Shown: piece after piece, positions 36,950 through 46,936 of the stretch
Layout: each line of letters begins with the position of its first letter
Numbering within the stretch: position 1 is the first letter of the stretch
Source: Maribacter sp. ACAM166
GTDB taxonomy: Bacteria; Bacteroidota; Bacteroidia; Flavobacteriales; Flavobacteriaceae
NCBI RefSeq assembly: GCF_005771495.1
Contig: NZ_VAUW01000012.1
Span: 62,001-126,000, forward strand
Reading direction: 5' to 3'
Length of the DNA stretch: 64,000 nt
Program-made: the position numbers and the translations under genes
The notes under the pieces: generated by a model
Database searches by the model: none
What the model was told of the DNA's origin: nothing
What the model saw: only the letters and a program-made list of their open reading frames with translations

Positions 36950-38233
36950 ATGAATAAAATTTATAATCCCAAAAGAGAAGACTGGAAAGACGTTCTAAAA
37001 CGTCCTACCCAAACGGTAGCAGATATTGAAGGATTGGTTAATGTTATTTTTAAAGAAGTAGCCCAAGCTGGTGATGTCACGTTAAAGAAATACACGCAAA
37101 AGTTTGATAAGGTCTACCAGGAAGATATGTTGGTGTCCGAATCTGAAATTGTAGAAGCTAAAGATTTAGTTTCTAATAATTTGAAAGAGGCTATTCTATT
37201 GGCTAAATCGAATATAGAAGTATTTCATAGAGCTCAAAAAACGGATAAGGTAGAAGTGGAAACGGTAAAGGGTGTTTTATGTTGGCAAGAAAAACGGCCT
37301 ATTCAAAAAGTCGGACTTTATATTCCTGGGGGTACGGCGCCTTTGTTTTCAACAATTTTGATGCTGGCGGTACCCGCTGCTATTGCTGGCTGCAAAGAAA
37401 TTGTGCTTTGTTCTCCTCCAGATAAAGAAGGGAAACTAAACCCTGCTATATTATATACCGCTAATTTATGTGGAGTTACTAAAATTGTAAAAGTAGGTGG
37501 GATACAGGCGATTGCGGGAATGACCTTTGGGACAAAGAGTATTCCACAGGTTTATAAAATTTTCGGACCAGGAAATCAATATGTTACCGTAGCCAAGCAA
37601 ATTGCTACAAAACATGGGGTAGCTATCGATATGCCTGCTGGTCCATCAGAATTATTAGTTGTGGCAGATGATTCGGCGAATGCTTCATTTGTAGCATCAG
37701 ATTTATTGAGTCAAGCAGAGCATGGCATTGACAGTCAGGTTATTTTAGTATCAACTTCACAATCATTGATTAATGCTGTTGAAAAGGAGGTTGAATTGCA
37801 ATTAGAAGATTTACCCCGTAAAGAAATTGCAAGACAAGCCATTGCCAACAGTAAACTTATTTATGTTGAAAGCGACCAAATAGCCATTGATTTAATTAAC
37901 GAATATGGTCCTGAACACTATATAGTCTGCGTAGAAAACGAAGATTTTTATATTGACAACACACAAAACGCTGGTTCAGTATTTATCGGTAATTATACAC
38001 CTGAAAGTGCGGGAGATTACGCATCAGGAACCAATCATACCCTACCTACCAATGGATATGCCAAGCAGTATAGTGGTGTGAATTTAGATAGTTTCTTGAA
38101 GAATATGACATTTCAGAAAATATCAGAAGAAGGCATTCAGTCCATTGGTAATGCAGTAGAATTAATGGCAGAGGCAGAAGGGCTACAAGCGCATAAAAAT
38201 GCGGTTACGTTGCGATTAAATAGTTTAAAATAA
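36950..38233 (+). CDS. hisD: histidinol dehydrogenase
   Basis: 427 residues from ATG 36950, the usual size; the frame opens at 36884 through a gap containing a repeat-like CAACTATCAAC stretch. Signatures are KIFGPGNQYVTVAK, DMPAGPSELLV, SQAEHGIDSQV and GTNHTLPT, the last two holding zinc and catalytic residues. It oxidises histidinol to histidine in two NAD-dependent steps. Confidence 0.97.
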   Translation: MNKIYNPKREDWKDVLKRPTQTVADIEGLVNVIFKEVAQAGDVTLKKYTQKFDKVYQEDMLVSESEIVEAKDLVSNNLKEAILLAKSNIEVFHRAQKTDKVEVETVKGVLCWQEKRPIQKVGLYIPGGTAPLFSTILMLAVPAAIAGCKEIVLCSPPDKEGKLNPAILYTANLCGVTKIVKVGGIQAIAGMTFGTKSIPQVYKIFGPGNQYVTVAKQIATKHGVAIDMPAGPSELLVVADDSANASFVASDLLSQAEHGIDSQVILVSTSQSLINAVEKEVELQLEDLPRKEIARQAIANSKLIYVESDQIAIDLINEYGPEHYIVCVENEDFYIDNTQNAGSVFIGNYTPESAGDYASGTNHTLPTNGYAKQYSGVNLDSFLKNMTFQKISEEGIQSIGNAVELMAEAEGLQAHKNAVTLRLNSLK

Positions 38234-38235
38234 TT

Positions 38236-38280
38236 GTCATTTCAGCTATGCCTACCTGCTAAAGAGGTAGACTCAATGAC
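38236..38280. repeat. palindromic element between hisD and hisC
   Basis: GTCATT (38236-38241) and AATGAC (38275-38280) enclose an inner pair CTACCT/AGGTAG (38252-38257 and 38265-38270). The whole 64-base gap can fold as a long interrupted hairpin. It is similar in style, but not clearly in sequence, to the repeats at 43726 and 44562. Confidence 0.45.
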
Positions 38281-38297
38281 CTTACAGTAATGAATTA

Positions 38298-39356
38298 ATG
38301 AATTTCAATTTAGATAGAATAACAAGAGAAAACGTGAAGGGTTTAAGTCCGTATTCCTCAGCACGAGATGAGTATGTGTCCGATGGGTCTATGATGGTTT
38401 TTTTAGATGCGAATGAGAATCCGTTCGAAAATGGTGTCAATCGATATCCGGATCCACAACAACGAGCCTTAAAAACTATAGTAGCTGAACAGAAGGGCAT
38501 TAAATGCGAAAATATTCTATTAGGCAATGGTAGTGATGAAGTGTTAGATTTATTGTTCAGAGCATTTTGTGAGCCTAAAGAGGATAACATCATCACCCTG
38601 CCTCCAACCTATGGCATGTATAAAGTCTTATCTGGTATTAACGTGGTTGAAAACAGAGAAGTTTTATTGACCGATGAATATCAACCCAATGTATCTGCAA
38701 TAAAAGAACAGATTAATAGCAATACTAAATTGTTGTTTATCTGTTCGCCAAATAACCCTACAGGAAATAGTTTTTCTAAGGAACGCATTCAAGAACTGTT
38801 AGAATCTTTTAATGGCCTAGTTGTTATTGATGAAGCGTATATTGATTTTTCATTGGAAGAAAGTTGGACTTCTAAATTAGCGAAGTACCCTAATTTAATA
38901 GTGACTCAAACCTTATCTAAAGCATATGGTATGGCGGGTATACGTTTGGGTATTTGTATAGCTTCCGCAGAAATCATTTCTGTATTGAATAAAATAAAAC
39001 CACCGTATAATGTAAATCAGTTGACTCAAGAACGAGCATTAAATAGGGTGTTGGACCAAAAATCTGTTCAAACAGAGGTAGCAACTATTTTAGCCGAACG
39101 GAAAAAGTTAATTACAACATTAGAAACGGTTTCATTTGTATCTAATATATACCCAACAGACGCCAATTTTATTTTAGTGAAAGTAGATGATGCTACCAAA
39201 CGCTACAATCAATTGCTAGAAAAGAGAATTGTAGTAAGAAACCGAACAACTCAACCATTATGCGAAAATACGTTGCGTTTTACGGTGGGGACATCCGAAG
39301 AAAATAGTAAAATAATTACCGCTTTAAAAACATTATCAAATTCATATGGAAAGTAA
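38298..39356 (+). CDS. hisC: histidinol-phosphate aminotransferase
   Basis: 352 residues, a class I/II PLP aminotransferase. The PLP lysine is in [16 protein letters not shown], preceded by SPNNPTGN and [10 protein letters not shown]. It converts imidazole acetol phosphate to histidinol phosphate. Its last 11 bases overlap hisB. Confidence 0.96.
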   Translation: MNFNLDRITRENVKGLSPYSSARDEYVSDGSMMVFLDANENPFENGVNRYPDPQQRALKTIVAEQKGIKCENILLGNGSDEVLDLLFRAFCEPKEDNIITLPPTYGMYKVLSGINVVENREVLLTDEYQPNVSAIKEQINSNTKLLFICSPNNPTGNSFSKERIQELLESFNGLVVIDEAYIDFSLEESWTSKLAKYPNLIVTQTLSKAYGMAGIRLGICIASAEIISVLNKIKPPYNVNQLTQERALNRVLDQKSVQTEVATILAERKKLITTLETVSFVSNIYPTDANFILVKVDDATKRYNQLLEKRIVVRNRTTQPLCENTLRFTVGTSEENSKIITALKTLSNSYGK

Positions 39357-40488
39357 AAAACGTGTATTGTTTATTGACCGTGACGGTACCATGATTAAAG
39401 AAACTGTTGATGAGCAGATAGATGCTTTTGAAAAGATGATATTTTATCCAAAAGCCTTTTCCTTTCTGGGTAAAATAGCTAAAGAGCTAGATTATGAATT
39501 GGTAATGATTACGAATCAGGATGGCTTGGGTACTGATGTTTTCCCGGAAGATACATTTTGGCCGGTTCATAATTTCATTCTTAAATCTTTCGAAAATGAA
39601 GGGGTCTTCTTTGATAAGGTATTTTTAGATCGAACTTTTCCACATGAAAATGCTAATACTAGAAAACCTGGAACTGGATTGTTGACGGAGTATTTTTCTG
39701 AAGCGTATGATTTGGAAAACTCCTTTGTTATAGGTGACCGATTAACGGACATGGAATTGGCTAAGAACCTTGGCTCTAAGGGTATTTTTATTAATGATGA
39801 AACGAACTTAGGTACAGGAGAAATCACTGTGAAACGCGATGAATTAGATCCTTATATCGCTTTTGAGGATAATGATTGGGAGCAAATTTATGAGTTTTTA
39901 AAATTGAAGAACAGAACGGCTGAAATTCATAGAAAAACCAATGAAACTGATATTGTCATAAAACTCAATTTAGACGGAATAGGTAGAAGTGATATCAAAA
40001 CCGGATTAGCTTTTTTCGACCACATGTTGGATCAATTGGCACGTCACGGTCAGATGGATTTGACCATTAAGGTAGATGGTGATTTAGAAGTAGATGAGCA
40101 CCATACCATTGAAGATACGGGTATTGCCCTCGGAGAAGTTTTTAATACTGCCCTTGGTAATAAATTAGGGATTGAGCGATATGGTTTTTGCTTGCCAATG
40201 GATGATTGTTTGGCGCAGGTAGCAATCGATTTTGGAGGTCGTAATTGGCTGGTTTGGGATGCCGATTTTAAACGTGAGAAAGTAGGGGATATGCCTACCG
40301 AAATGTTCCATCACTTTTTTAAATCGTTCACCGATGGCGCCAAAGCTAATTTGAACATCAAAGCAGAAGGTACCAACGAACACCATAAAATAGAAGCCAT
40401 CTTTAAAGCTTTTGCAAAAAGCATAAAAATGGCCGTAAAAAGAGATGTAGAGAAAATGGTATTACCCAGTACCAAGGGAATTCTATAG
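39346..40488 (+). CDS. hisB: bifunctional histidinol-phosphatase / imidazoleglycerol-phosphate dehydratase
   Basis: 380 residues. The N-terminal HAD phosphatase (about 1-170) has the nucleophile motif [12 protein letters not shown] and a Cys/His-type metal region with [10 protein letters not shown]. The C-terminal IGPD (about 190-380) has [10 protein letters not shown] and [13 protein letters not shown], the manganese-binding histidines. It catalyses two non-consecutive steps. The start lies inside the end of hisC. Confidence 0.97.
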   Translation: MESKKRVLFIDRDGTMIKETVDEQIDAFEKMIFYPKAFSFLGKIAKELDYELVMITNQDGLGTDVFPEDTFWPVHNFILKSFENEGVFFDKVFLDRTFPHENANTRKPGTGLLTEYFSEAYDLENSFVIGDRLTDMELAKNLGSKGIFINDETNLGTGEITVKRDELDPYIAFEDNDWEQIYEFLKLKNRTAEIHRKTNETDIVIKLNLDGIGRSDIKTGLAFFDHMLDQLARHGQMDLTIKVDGDLEVDEHHTIEDTGIALGEVFNTALGNKLGIERYGFCLPMDDCLAQVAIDFGGRNWLVWDADFKREKVGDMPTEMFHHFFKSFTDGAKANLNIKAEGTNEHHKIEAIFKAFAKSIKMAVKRDVEKMVLPSTKGIL

Positions 40489-40554
40489 TAGTACTAAGTA
40501 TGGCGTACAAAGTCTTATGCTCACAAAATTTACTTTAGACTTAATACTTAAATA

Positions 40555-41136
40555 ATGAAAATTGTTATCATAAATTACGGAGCGGGAAACATTCAAAGCA
40601 TTAAGTTCGCTATTAAGCGCTTAGGTTATGATGCAGTGTTAAGCAGTGATGTTTCTGAAATACGAAATGCCGATAAAGTTATATTTCCCGGTGTTGGCGA
40701 GGCAAGTTCTGCCATGAAAAAGCTTAGGGGTTGCAGTCTAGATGAAATTATACCAACCTTAAAACAACCAGTACTCGGTATTTGTTTGGGCATGCAACTC
40801 ATGTGCAACTCATCTGAAGAAGGTCATACAATCGGACTTGGTATTTTTGATGTGGATGTTGTTAAGTTTGATTCTTCTGAGAAAGTCCCACAAATAGGAT
40901 GGAATCAGATTAATAATTTGAAATCCGATTTATTCGAAGGAGTAACTGAAAACGAACATATTTATTTAGTGCATAGTTTTTATGCTCCGTTGTGTGCAGA
41001 AACGTTAGCTGAATGTTCTTACGGAGTTGATTATAGTGCCGCCCTACGAAAAGATAATTTTTATGGGACTCAATTTCACCCGGAAAAGAGCAGTGATGTC
41101 GGTGAAAAGATTCTCGAGAATTTTTTGAACATGTAA
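40555..41136 (+). CDS. hisH: imidazole glycerol phosphate synthase, glutamine amidotransferase subunit
   Basis: 193 residues, a class I glutamine amidotransferase. The nucleophile is in LGICLGMQLM and the His-Glu pair is in TQFHPEKSS. It supplies ammonia to HisF. Its stop overlaps the start of the following GNAT gene (taatg), so translation is coupled. Confidence 0.97.
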   Translation: MKIVIINYGAGNIQSIKFAIKRLGYDAVLSSDVSEIRNADKVIFPGVGEASSAMKKLRGCSLDEIIPTLKQPVLGICLGMQLMCNSSEEGHTIGLGIFDVDVVKFDSSEKVPQIGWNQINNLKSDLFEGVTENEHIYLVHSFYAPLCAETLAECSYGVDYSAALRKDNFYGTQFHPEKSSDVGEKILENFLNM

Positions 41137-41558
41137 TGGAACAAGAATATTATATTTCCACGGATAAAAACCAATTGAATGTTGCTGCTATTCGACAGTT
41201 CATTACCACTTCGTATTGGGGTGATAATAGAACTTTAAATGAAGTAAAACAAACGATTGAAAACTCATATTGTTTTGGCATATATACCCAGAAAAATGAG
41301 CAAATTGGTTTTGCAAGGGTAGTTACCGATTATATTTATTTTGGATATTTTATGGACGTTATTATTTTTGAAAAATTCCAAGGAAAGGGGTTTGGTAAAA
41401 TATTAATAGAGCATATGTTAGAAGATGCTACCATAAAAAAACTTAAAACTTTAGCTTTAAAAACAAAGGACGCCCATGCATTATATGAGCGCTACGGATT
41501 TAATAAAATAGGAGATTCACCTTTGTGGATGTCAATTGATAGACAAATATTAGAGTAG
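41136..41558 (+). CDS. GNAT-family N-acetyltransferase embedded in the his operon
   Basis: 140 residues. The acetyl-CoA loop is FQGKGFGKILIEHML, and the C-terminus carries the ALYERYGFNKIG strand-helix typical of GNATs. The substrate is unknown. It overlaps hisH by one base and is three bases from hisA, so it is certainly in the operon. Its role in or beside histidine synthesis is open. Confidence 0.88.
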   Translation: MEQEYYISTDKNQLNVAAIRQFITTSYWGDNRTLNEVKQTIENSYCFGIYTQKNEQIGFARVVTDYIYFGYFMDVIIFEKFQGKGFGKILIEHMLEDATIKKLKTLALKTKDAHALYERYGFNKIGDSPLWMSIDRQILE

Positions 41559-41561
41559 AAA

Positions 41562-42290
41562 ATGAGAATTATTCCAGCTATAGATATTATTGATGGTAAG
41601 TGTGTTCGACTTTCGAAAGGAGATTATACAACCAAAAAAATATATAATGAGAATCCGTTAGAGGTTGCCAAAGAATTTGAGTCACATGGTATTAAACATT
41701 TACATTTGGTTGATTTAGATGGTGCCAAGTCCAAACACATTGTCAATCATAAAGTGCTGGAATCAATAGCGTCACAGACCAAGCTGCAAATCGATTTTGG
41801 TGGCGGATTAAAAACCGATGAAGATTTGCGTATTGCTTTTGAAAGTGGTGCTAAACAGATTACGGGTGGTAGTATTGCTGTAAAAGATGCAGAGACTTTT
41901 TTAGGATGGATTGAAAAACATGGAGCAGATAAAATAATATTAGGTGCTGATGCGATGGATGAAAAAGTAGCAGTTTCAGGATGGCAGGAGGAATCTAAGG
42001 AAGAGCTGATTCCCTTTATTCAGTTGTATCAAACCAAAGGAATACACTATGTAATTTGTACTGATATTAGTAAGGATGGTATGTTAGAAGGTCCTTCGTT
42101 TGAATTGTATCAACGTATCTTGGAACAGACGAAAAATTTAAAACTAATTGCTTCCGGAGGAATTTCTACTTTTGATGAATTGCCTAAATTGGCTAAAATG
42201 GGATGCGAGGGTACCATAATCGGTAAGGCAATCTATGAAAATCGAATTAGTTTGAAGCAGTTAGAAACTTATATTTTAAGCCATGGATAA
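41562..42290 (+). CDS. hisA: ProFAR isomerase
   Basis: 242 residues, a beta/alpha barrel. It starts [20 protein letters not shown] and has the second phosphate motif [16 protein letters not shown]. It opens the ribose ring of ProFAR to give PRFAR. Its end overlaps the next gene by eight bases. Confidence 0.97.
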   Translation: MRIIPAIDIIDGKCVRLSKGDYTTKKIYNENPLEVAKEFESHGIKHLHLVDLDGAKSKHIVNHKVLESIASQTKLQIDFGGGLKTDEDLRIAFESGAKQITGGSIAVKDAETFLGWIEKHGADKIILGADAMDEKVAVSGWQEESKEELIPFIQLYQTKGIHYVICTDISKDGMLEGPSFELYQRILEQTKNLKLIASGGISTFDELPKLAKMGCEGTIIGKAIYENRISLKQLETYILSHG

Positions 42291-42807
42291 GGAAACACAG
42301 TTAGTTGAAGAATTGGTTAAAAATGCGCTGTACCGAATAGATGAGAATACGCGTATGATTAAAAAAAGCCTGACCGAGATTTCTGAGGAGGAAGTTTGGC
42401 AGAAACCAAACGCATCATTGAATAGCATAGCAAATCTACTATTACATTTATGTGGTAATATTTCACAATACATTATTTCTTCTTTAGGAGAAAATGAAGA
42501 TGACCGACAACGTGATGGTGAATTCTCAGCAATGGGCGGACTCACTAAAGTTGAAGTACTTGAGAAATTGGAAGATGTAGTTGATACAGCAAAACGAGTC
42601 ATTTTTGATGCCACTCCAAACCAATTGGTGAAAATGAGGTCGGTACAAGGGTTTTCATTATCAGGGGTAGGGATTATTCTTCATGCTGTTGAACACTATT
42701 CTTATCATACTGGGCAAATTGCTTTTTGGGTAAAAGAATTGAAGAATAAAGATTTGGGCTTTTATGATGGGATGGATTTGAATTTCAAAAATGGTACTAC
42801 GTTATGA
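42283..42807 (+). CDS. DinB-like protein (DUF1572 type) embedded in the his operon
   Basis: 174 residues of four-helix-bundle character. Histidines that could form the DinB metal site lie in [13 protein letters not shown] and [15 protein letters not shown]. It overlaps hisA by eight bases and precedes hisF by 92 bases. The family includes metal-dependent thiol transferases and proteins of unknown activity. Its link to histidine synthesis is unknown. Confidence 0.83.
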   Translation: MDKETQLVEELVKNALYRIDENTRMIKKSLTEISEEEVWQKPNASLNSIANLLLHLCGNISQYIISSLGENEDDRQRDGEFSAMGGLTKVEVLEKLEDVVDTAKRVIFDATPNQLVKMRSVQGFSLSGVGIILHAVEHYSYHTGQIAFWVKELKNKDLGFYDGMDLNFKNGTTL

Positions 42808-42899
42808 GTACAAAAAACGAGGTAATTGGTGCAAAAAAACAAAAATAAAGAACAGACAAATACTTGGTACTTTTTACGCTGTACTAAATACTGAAAATT

Positions 42900-43655
42900 A
42901 TGTTAGCAAAAAGAATCATACCCTGCTTAGATATTAAAAACGGTAGAACCGTGAAAGGTATTAATTTCGTTGATTTACGTGATGCAGGAGATCCCGTAGA
43001 ACTGGCAGAAATCTATAGCAAAGAAGGTGCAGATGAATTGGTTTTTTTAGATATCTCTGCAACGGAACAAAAACGTAAAACCTTAGCGAATTTAGTATTT
43101 TGCGTAGCGGAAAAAGTAAATATTCCTTTTACCGTTGGTGGCGGCATTTCTTCTATTGAAGATGTAGATATTTTACTTCAGAACGGAGCTGATAAAGTAT
43201 CTATCAATTCCTCGGCCGTAAAGAATCCGCAACTAATTAATGATTTGTCGGCCAAATTCGGCTCGCAATGTATTGTGGTAGCCATAGATGCGAAACAGAT
43301 TGATGGTGAATGGATTGTACATTTAGTAGGTGGTAAAGTGCCTACTGAACGAAAATTGTTTGAGTGGGCCAAAGAAGTGGAAGAACGTGGTGCAGGTGAA
43401 ATATTATTTACCTCTATGGATCATGACGGCACAAAAGATGGCTTTGCTAATGAAGCGCTTGCAAAACTATCCACTAATCTGAATATTCCTATTATAGCTT
43501 CGGGTGGAGCAGGTAACAAGCAGCATTTTACGGATACCTTTGTAAAAGGTAAAGCAGATGCAGCATTGGCTGCCAGTGTATTTCACTTTAAGGAAATAGG
43601 AATTAAAGAGTTAAAGGAAGAGTTGAAGGAAAACGGAATTCCTATTAGGCTATAG
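42900..43655 (+). CDS. hisF: imidazole glycerol phosphate synthase, cyclase subunit
   Basis: 251 residues, a beta/alpha barrel related to HisA. It begins [18 protein letters not shown] and carries the catalytic Asp in LDISAT and [11 protein letters not shown]. With HisH it forms IGP and AICAR from PRFAR. The usual HisA-HisF neighbourhood is interrupted here by the DinB gene. Confidence 0.97.
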   Translation: MLAKRIIPCLDIKNGRTVKGINFVDLRDAGDPVELAEIYSKEGADELVFLDISATEQKRKTLANLVFCVAEKVNIPFTVGGGISSIEDVDILLQNGADKVSINSSAVKNPQLINDLSAKFGSQCIVVAIDAKQIDGEWIVHLVGGKVPTERKLFEWAKEVEERGAGEILFTSMDHDGTKDGFANEALAKLSTNLNIPIIASGGAGNKQHFTDTFVKGKADAALAASVFHFKEIGIKELKEELKENGIPIRL

Positions 43656-43725
43656 TTGTAAGTTCACTTTGGCTTGTGCTCAGTAAGGGTAGATGAAAAG
43701 TAGCATGTGACTGTTATTTTGGAGG

Positions 43726-43769
43726 CAGTCGAATTGATTGGAACAGAGAAGGTCTTCGACTGTGCGCAG
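43726..43769. repeat. degenerate palindromic intergenic repeat, copy A
   Basis: The unit reads AGTCGAA, six bases, GGAAC, then AGGTCTTCGACT and GCGCAG. AGTCGAA (43727-43733) is the complement of TTCGACT (43755-43761), so it can fold. It aligns closely to copy B at 44562-44604. It lies in the gap between hisF and the racemase gene. Confidence 0.65.
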
Positions 43770-43800
43770 CCTTACAAATTGATAGAAAAGAGTATAAGTA

Positions 43801-44493
43801 ATGAAAAAAATAGGATTAATCGGCGGAATCACATGGCAGTCCACGCAATTATATTATCAGTTGCTAAATAGCAAGATAGCGGAAGAATTGGGTGGACAAA
43901 GCTCTTGTGAGTGTGTACTAGAATCTGTGAATTTTGAGGATATAGCCGAAAAACAGACAAAAGGTAATTGGGATACCCTTCATGCCCAAATGACGGAAAT
44001 TGCATTACGACTTCAAAAGGCTGGTGCCGAAGTTATTCTAATCTGCGCCAACACCATGCACTTAAGTGTGCCTGCCATTAAAGAAAAGATAACCATTCCT
44101 TTATTACATATAGCTGAAGTAGCTGGTAAAGTAGTTAAAGAAAAGGGATGTAAAAAAGTAGTGTTACTGGGAACAAAATATACCATGGAACTGGACTTTT
44201 ACAAAGACATTCTTAAAAACCAGTTTGGTATCGAAGTATTGGTTCCAAATGAGGCGGACCGAAACATTGTACATCATATCATTTATGAGGAGCTTTCAAA
44301 AGGAATTATATCTGAAGACTCAAAACATGAGTATTTGAACATCATAAAGAAGGCTGAAAAAGAAGGCGCACAAGGAGTGATTTTAGGCTGTACGGAAATA
44401 CCATTATTAATTCAACAAGAAGATTGTGATATAGTGGTTATTGATACCACCAAAGAACATGCCTATGCCGCGGTGGCCTTTGCACTTTCATAA
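43801..44493 (+). CDS. aspartate/glutamate racemase family protein
   Basis: 230 residues. The two catalytic cysteines of the family are present, Cys82 in ICANTMH and Cys197 in LGCTEIP. The N-terminal IGLIGGITWQST is the YgeA-like signature. It is predicted to racemise aspartate, glutamate or a related amino acid without cofactor. It lies between hisF and hisIE with palindromic repeats on both sides, which suggests later insertion into the operon. Confidence 0.9.
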   Translation: MKKIGLIGGITWQSTQLYYQLLNSKIAEELGGQSSCECVLESVNFEDIAEKQTKGNWDTLHAQMTEIALRLQKAGAEVILICANTMHLSVPAIKEKITIPLLHIAEVAGKVVKEKGCKKVVLLGTKYTMELDFYKDILKNQFGIEVLVPNEADRNIVHHIIYEELSKGIISEDSKHEYLNIIKKAEKEGAQGVILGCTEIPLLIQQEDCDIVVIDTTKEHAYAAVAFALS

Positions 44494-44561
44494 TTTGGTT
44501 GATGAAAAATGATAAAAAATTAAAACCTAATAACATCCTGAACAATCCTTGACGGGAAACG

Positions 44562-44604
44562 TAGTCGAAAGGAATGGAACTCGAAAGGTCTTTGACTCCA
44601 CTCA
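44562..44604. repeat. degenerate palindromic intergenic repeat, copy B
   Basis: It has the same order as copy A: AGTCGAA (44563-44569), six bases, GGAAC, then AGGTCTTTGACT and CTCA. It lies between the racemase gene and hisIE. The shared order and spacing make common origin much more likely than chance. Confidence 0.65.
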
Positions 44605-44645
44605 AATGGCATGTACTGGCAACAGGCTGACAAATAAAAAATATA

Positions 44646-45269
44646 ATGATTGAAAATAACATGAAATTTAATAACCCAAACTGGGAGAAAACGACTGACG
44701 GATTAATCCCTGCCATCATACAAGATGCCCGCACCAAAAATGTATTGATGCTAGGCTATATGAATGCGGAAGCGTTGGAGAAAACTCAAAAATCTAATAG
44801 AGTGACCTTTTACAGCCGCTCCAAGAAGCGTTTATGGACAAAAGGGGAAGAGAGTGGTAATTTCCTCAATCTTGTTACTATTAAAAATGACTGTGATAAT
44901 GATTCACTTCTTATAACTGTGAATCCAGTTGGTCCAACTTGCCATAAAGGAACGGATACCTGTTGGGAAGAAGAAAACACTTCTAATTTTGGTTTCTTCT
45001 CTGAACTGGAAAGTACGATAGAAGAGCGTCGTACCGCTGCGGATGGTAGTAAGTCTTATGTGGCCTCATTATTTGATAAAGGTATTAACAAGATTGCCCA
45101 AAAAGTAGGTGAGGAAGCTGTAGAAACGGTGATTGAAGCTATGGACAATAATGATGAATTATTCCTCTACGAAAGTGGCGATTTACTTTTTCACTACCTT
45201 ATACTTTTACAGGCAAAAGGATTTACCTTGAAAGATATTGAGGCTGAGTTAATGAAGAGGAAAAAGTAA
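44646..45269 (+). CDS. hisIE: bifunctional phosphoribosyl-AMP cyclohydrolase / phosphoribosyl-ATP diphosphatase
   Basis: 207 residues. Residues 1-112 are HisI (VLMLGYMNAEAL, FYSRSKKRLWTKGEESGN and the zinc cysteines in NDCDNDS and GPTCHKGTDTCW). Residues about 118-207 are HisE (NKIAQKVGEEAVETVIEA). It catalyses steps two and three. ATG 44661 is an alternative start. It is the last gene of the operon, and the next gene converges. Confidence 0.96.
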   Translation: MIENNMKFNNPNWEKTTDGLIPAIIQDARTKNVLMLGYMNAEALEKTQKSNRVTFYSRSKKRLWTKGEESGNFLNLVTIKNDCDNDSLLITVNPVGPTCHKGTDTCWEEENTSNFGFFSELESTIEERRTAADGSKSYVASLFDKGINKIAQKVGEEAVETVIEAMDNNDELFLYESGDLLFHYLILLQAKGFTLKDIEAELMKRKK

Positions 45270-45282
45270 GTGATTTAATTAA

Positions 45283-46011
45283 TCATTTTAGCACTATATA
45301 AGAAGTTAAATAAGTCCTAGCTTTTAACGTGGTCATGTCAGAGTTTATTACTAAGCGTAGCTGTCGTGAAAGTTTAGTATAGAGATTGTTGGTTCCGAAT
45401 GCTGTAACCAATCTGACATAGTTATCCTTTGAAGATAGCAGTAAATGAGCTAAATCAGTAATTGCTATTTCTAAGGTAACCAAACTTTGAATTTCATTTT
45501 CTAATTTTAAAAACTGTTCATTTAGTCCTGAAAAATTTGTTTGATGGTCGTATTGAGTGGGTTGTTTTAAATCGTCATAAAGTTCTAATTGCACAAAGAC
45601 ATCCTCTAAAAATAGTTCAAAATCATAAATTATAATCTTGCATTTTTGTTTCGCAACCCTTACTATTTCATCAAGTATTGCTTGTGATTTGGCATAATAA
45701 AGAGAACCTGCAAACGTAACGATGTCAAAAACATCAGCATCAAAATTTAATTCATTAGCATGTATTATTTCATAAGTTACGTTGGGGTGGTCAAAAGATT
45801 TATCTAACATATCACTACTAGAATCGATACCTAAAACTTTGTTACAGTAATGTACTAAAGCAATAGAAGATTGGCCGGTACCACAACCAATATCTAATCC
45901 TACATCATATTTTTTATTAGATTTTAAATTTGTTTTTAGAATTTCTGAATGTAAATAAGGCCGATATGCGGCATAATGTAGCGCTGTAATTTGATCATAT
46001 TCTTTTAACAT
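45283..46011 (-). CDS. class I SAM-dependent methyltransferase
   Basis: 242 residues from ATG 46011; an in-frame ATG at 46044 is possible but gives an unusual extension. The SAM motif I is VGLDIGCGTGQSS, followed by VLGIDSSSDML. The N-terminus YDQITALHYAAYRPYLH is typical of a UbiE/SmtA-like group. The substrate is unknown. It converges with hisIE. Confidence 0.87.
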   Translation of the reverse strand: MLKEYDQITALHYAAYRPYLHSEILKTNLKSNKKYDVGLDIGCGTGQSSIALVHYCNKVLGIDSSSDMLDKSFDHPNVTYEIIHANELNFDADVFDIVTFAGSLYYAKSQAILDEIVRVAKQKCKIIIYDFELFLEDVFVQLELYDDLKQPTQYDHQTNFSGLNEQFLKLENEIQSLVTLEIAITDLAHLLLSSKDNYVRLVTAFGTNNLYTKLSRQLRLVINSDMTTLKARTYLTSYIVLK

Positions 46012-46093
46012 AGTAAAGTATTGGTCAGCAACTACTACTAACAAATTTTGGCTTAATAGTACTGTGTTTGTGTAAATAAAGCATGTTACAAAG

Positions 46094-46501
46094 TTAAAAT
46101 TTCCGCTCCATTACGACATAATCAATTCCCTTTTTTGAAAAGTAGGTATGGGTTACCCTCATACCGAATTTAGTATAATAGTTAATCTTGTTTACTCTGG
46201 CATTACACCACATTCTGGATAATTTTTCCTGTTGGACTATTCGCATAATTTCATTTAATAGTAGGGTGCCATACCCTTTTCCTTGATATTCAGTACATGT
46301 AGCGAATTTCCGAAACTGTACTTCTTTATGTTTCACAAACAAAGACACTACTGAAATCAATGTTTCATTTAAAAATAGACCGAAGTGTCTTCCTATGGCA
46401 TCATTAGGTAATATAACAAAATCAATTGGTTCATTTGGCCACAGGACTTCATGGCGAATAGGCGCCGTCTCTTCAGCTGTTATTTCAATAATATTTATCA
46501 T
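46094..46501 (-). CDS. GNAT-family N-acetyltransferase
   Basis: 135 residues. The acetyl-CoA loop is YQGKGYGTLLLNEI, preceded by the strand LISVVSLFVKHKEVQFRK. The substrate is unknown. It follows the HxlR regulator gene with no gap, so the two form an operon and the regulator may control it. Confidence 0.86.
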   Translation of the reverse strand: MINIIEITAEETAPIRHEVLWPNEPIDFVILPNDAIGRHFGLFLNETLISVVSLFVKHKEVQFRKFATCTEYQGKGYGTLLLNEIMRIVQQEKLSRMWCNARVNKINYYTKFGMRVTHTYFSKKGIDYVVMERKF

Positions 46502-46822
46502 TCAAATAGTAGCTGATTGATAATCTTTAGCCCCCCACGCATCCAAACTTTTTAAAATTGCTTTTAGGGAACTTCCTTTTTCGCTTAAGGTATATTCAAC
46601 CTTTGGAGGAACTACGGGAAAAACCTCTCTTTGAACGAGTCCGTCTTTTTCTAGTTCACGTACCGTTTGAGTGAACATTTTGTTTGAGATTCCGGGTATT
46701 TTTTTTTGTAAAATTCCCGAACGTAATGAACCTTCTATAAGATGGAAGAGTACGATTGGTTTCCATTTGGTACCAATTAAATTCATAGTATGGTCTAGGG
46801 GACAAAATTTTTCTTGATTCAT
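46502..46822 (-). CDS. HxlR-family transcriptional regulator
   Basis: 106 residues, a winged helix. The typical N-terminal Cys motif (FCPLDHTMNLIGTKWKPIVL) is present, and the wing is VPPKVEYTLSEKGSSL. HxlR proteins are small redox- or aldehyde-responsive regulators. It lies in the same operon as a GNAT and is divergent from the VOC gene at 46937, which it might control. Confidence 0.92.
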   Translation of the reverse strand: MNQEKFCPLDHTMNLIGTKWKPIVLFHLIEGSLRSGILQKKIPGISNKMFTQTVRELEKDGLVQREVFPVVPPKVEYTLSEKGSSLKAILKSLDAWGAKDYQSATI

Positions 46823-46936
46823 TTTACTTTTAACTATCTAATAATCATCAATTAACTCGTTTAGGTAACTATACTACTTTTTGGTTAGTTATTGCAATTA
46901 AGACAAATATAGTTTTATTTTGTACTATAAAAATAG

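Noticed and set aside
42804-42848. 14-codon frame overlapping the DinB stop (ATGA), encoding [14 protein letters not shown]
   Set aside because: Too short, no conserved feature and no His or other codon run; probably chance in the gap before hisF.
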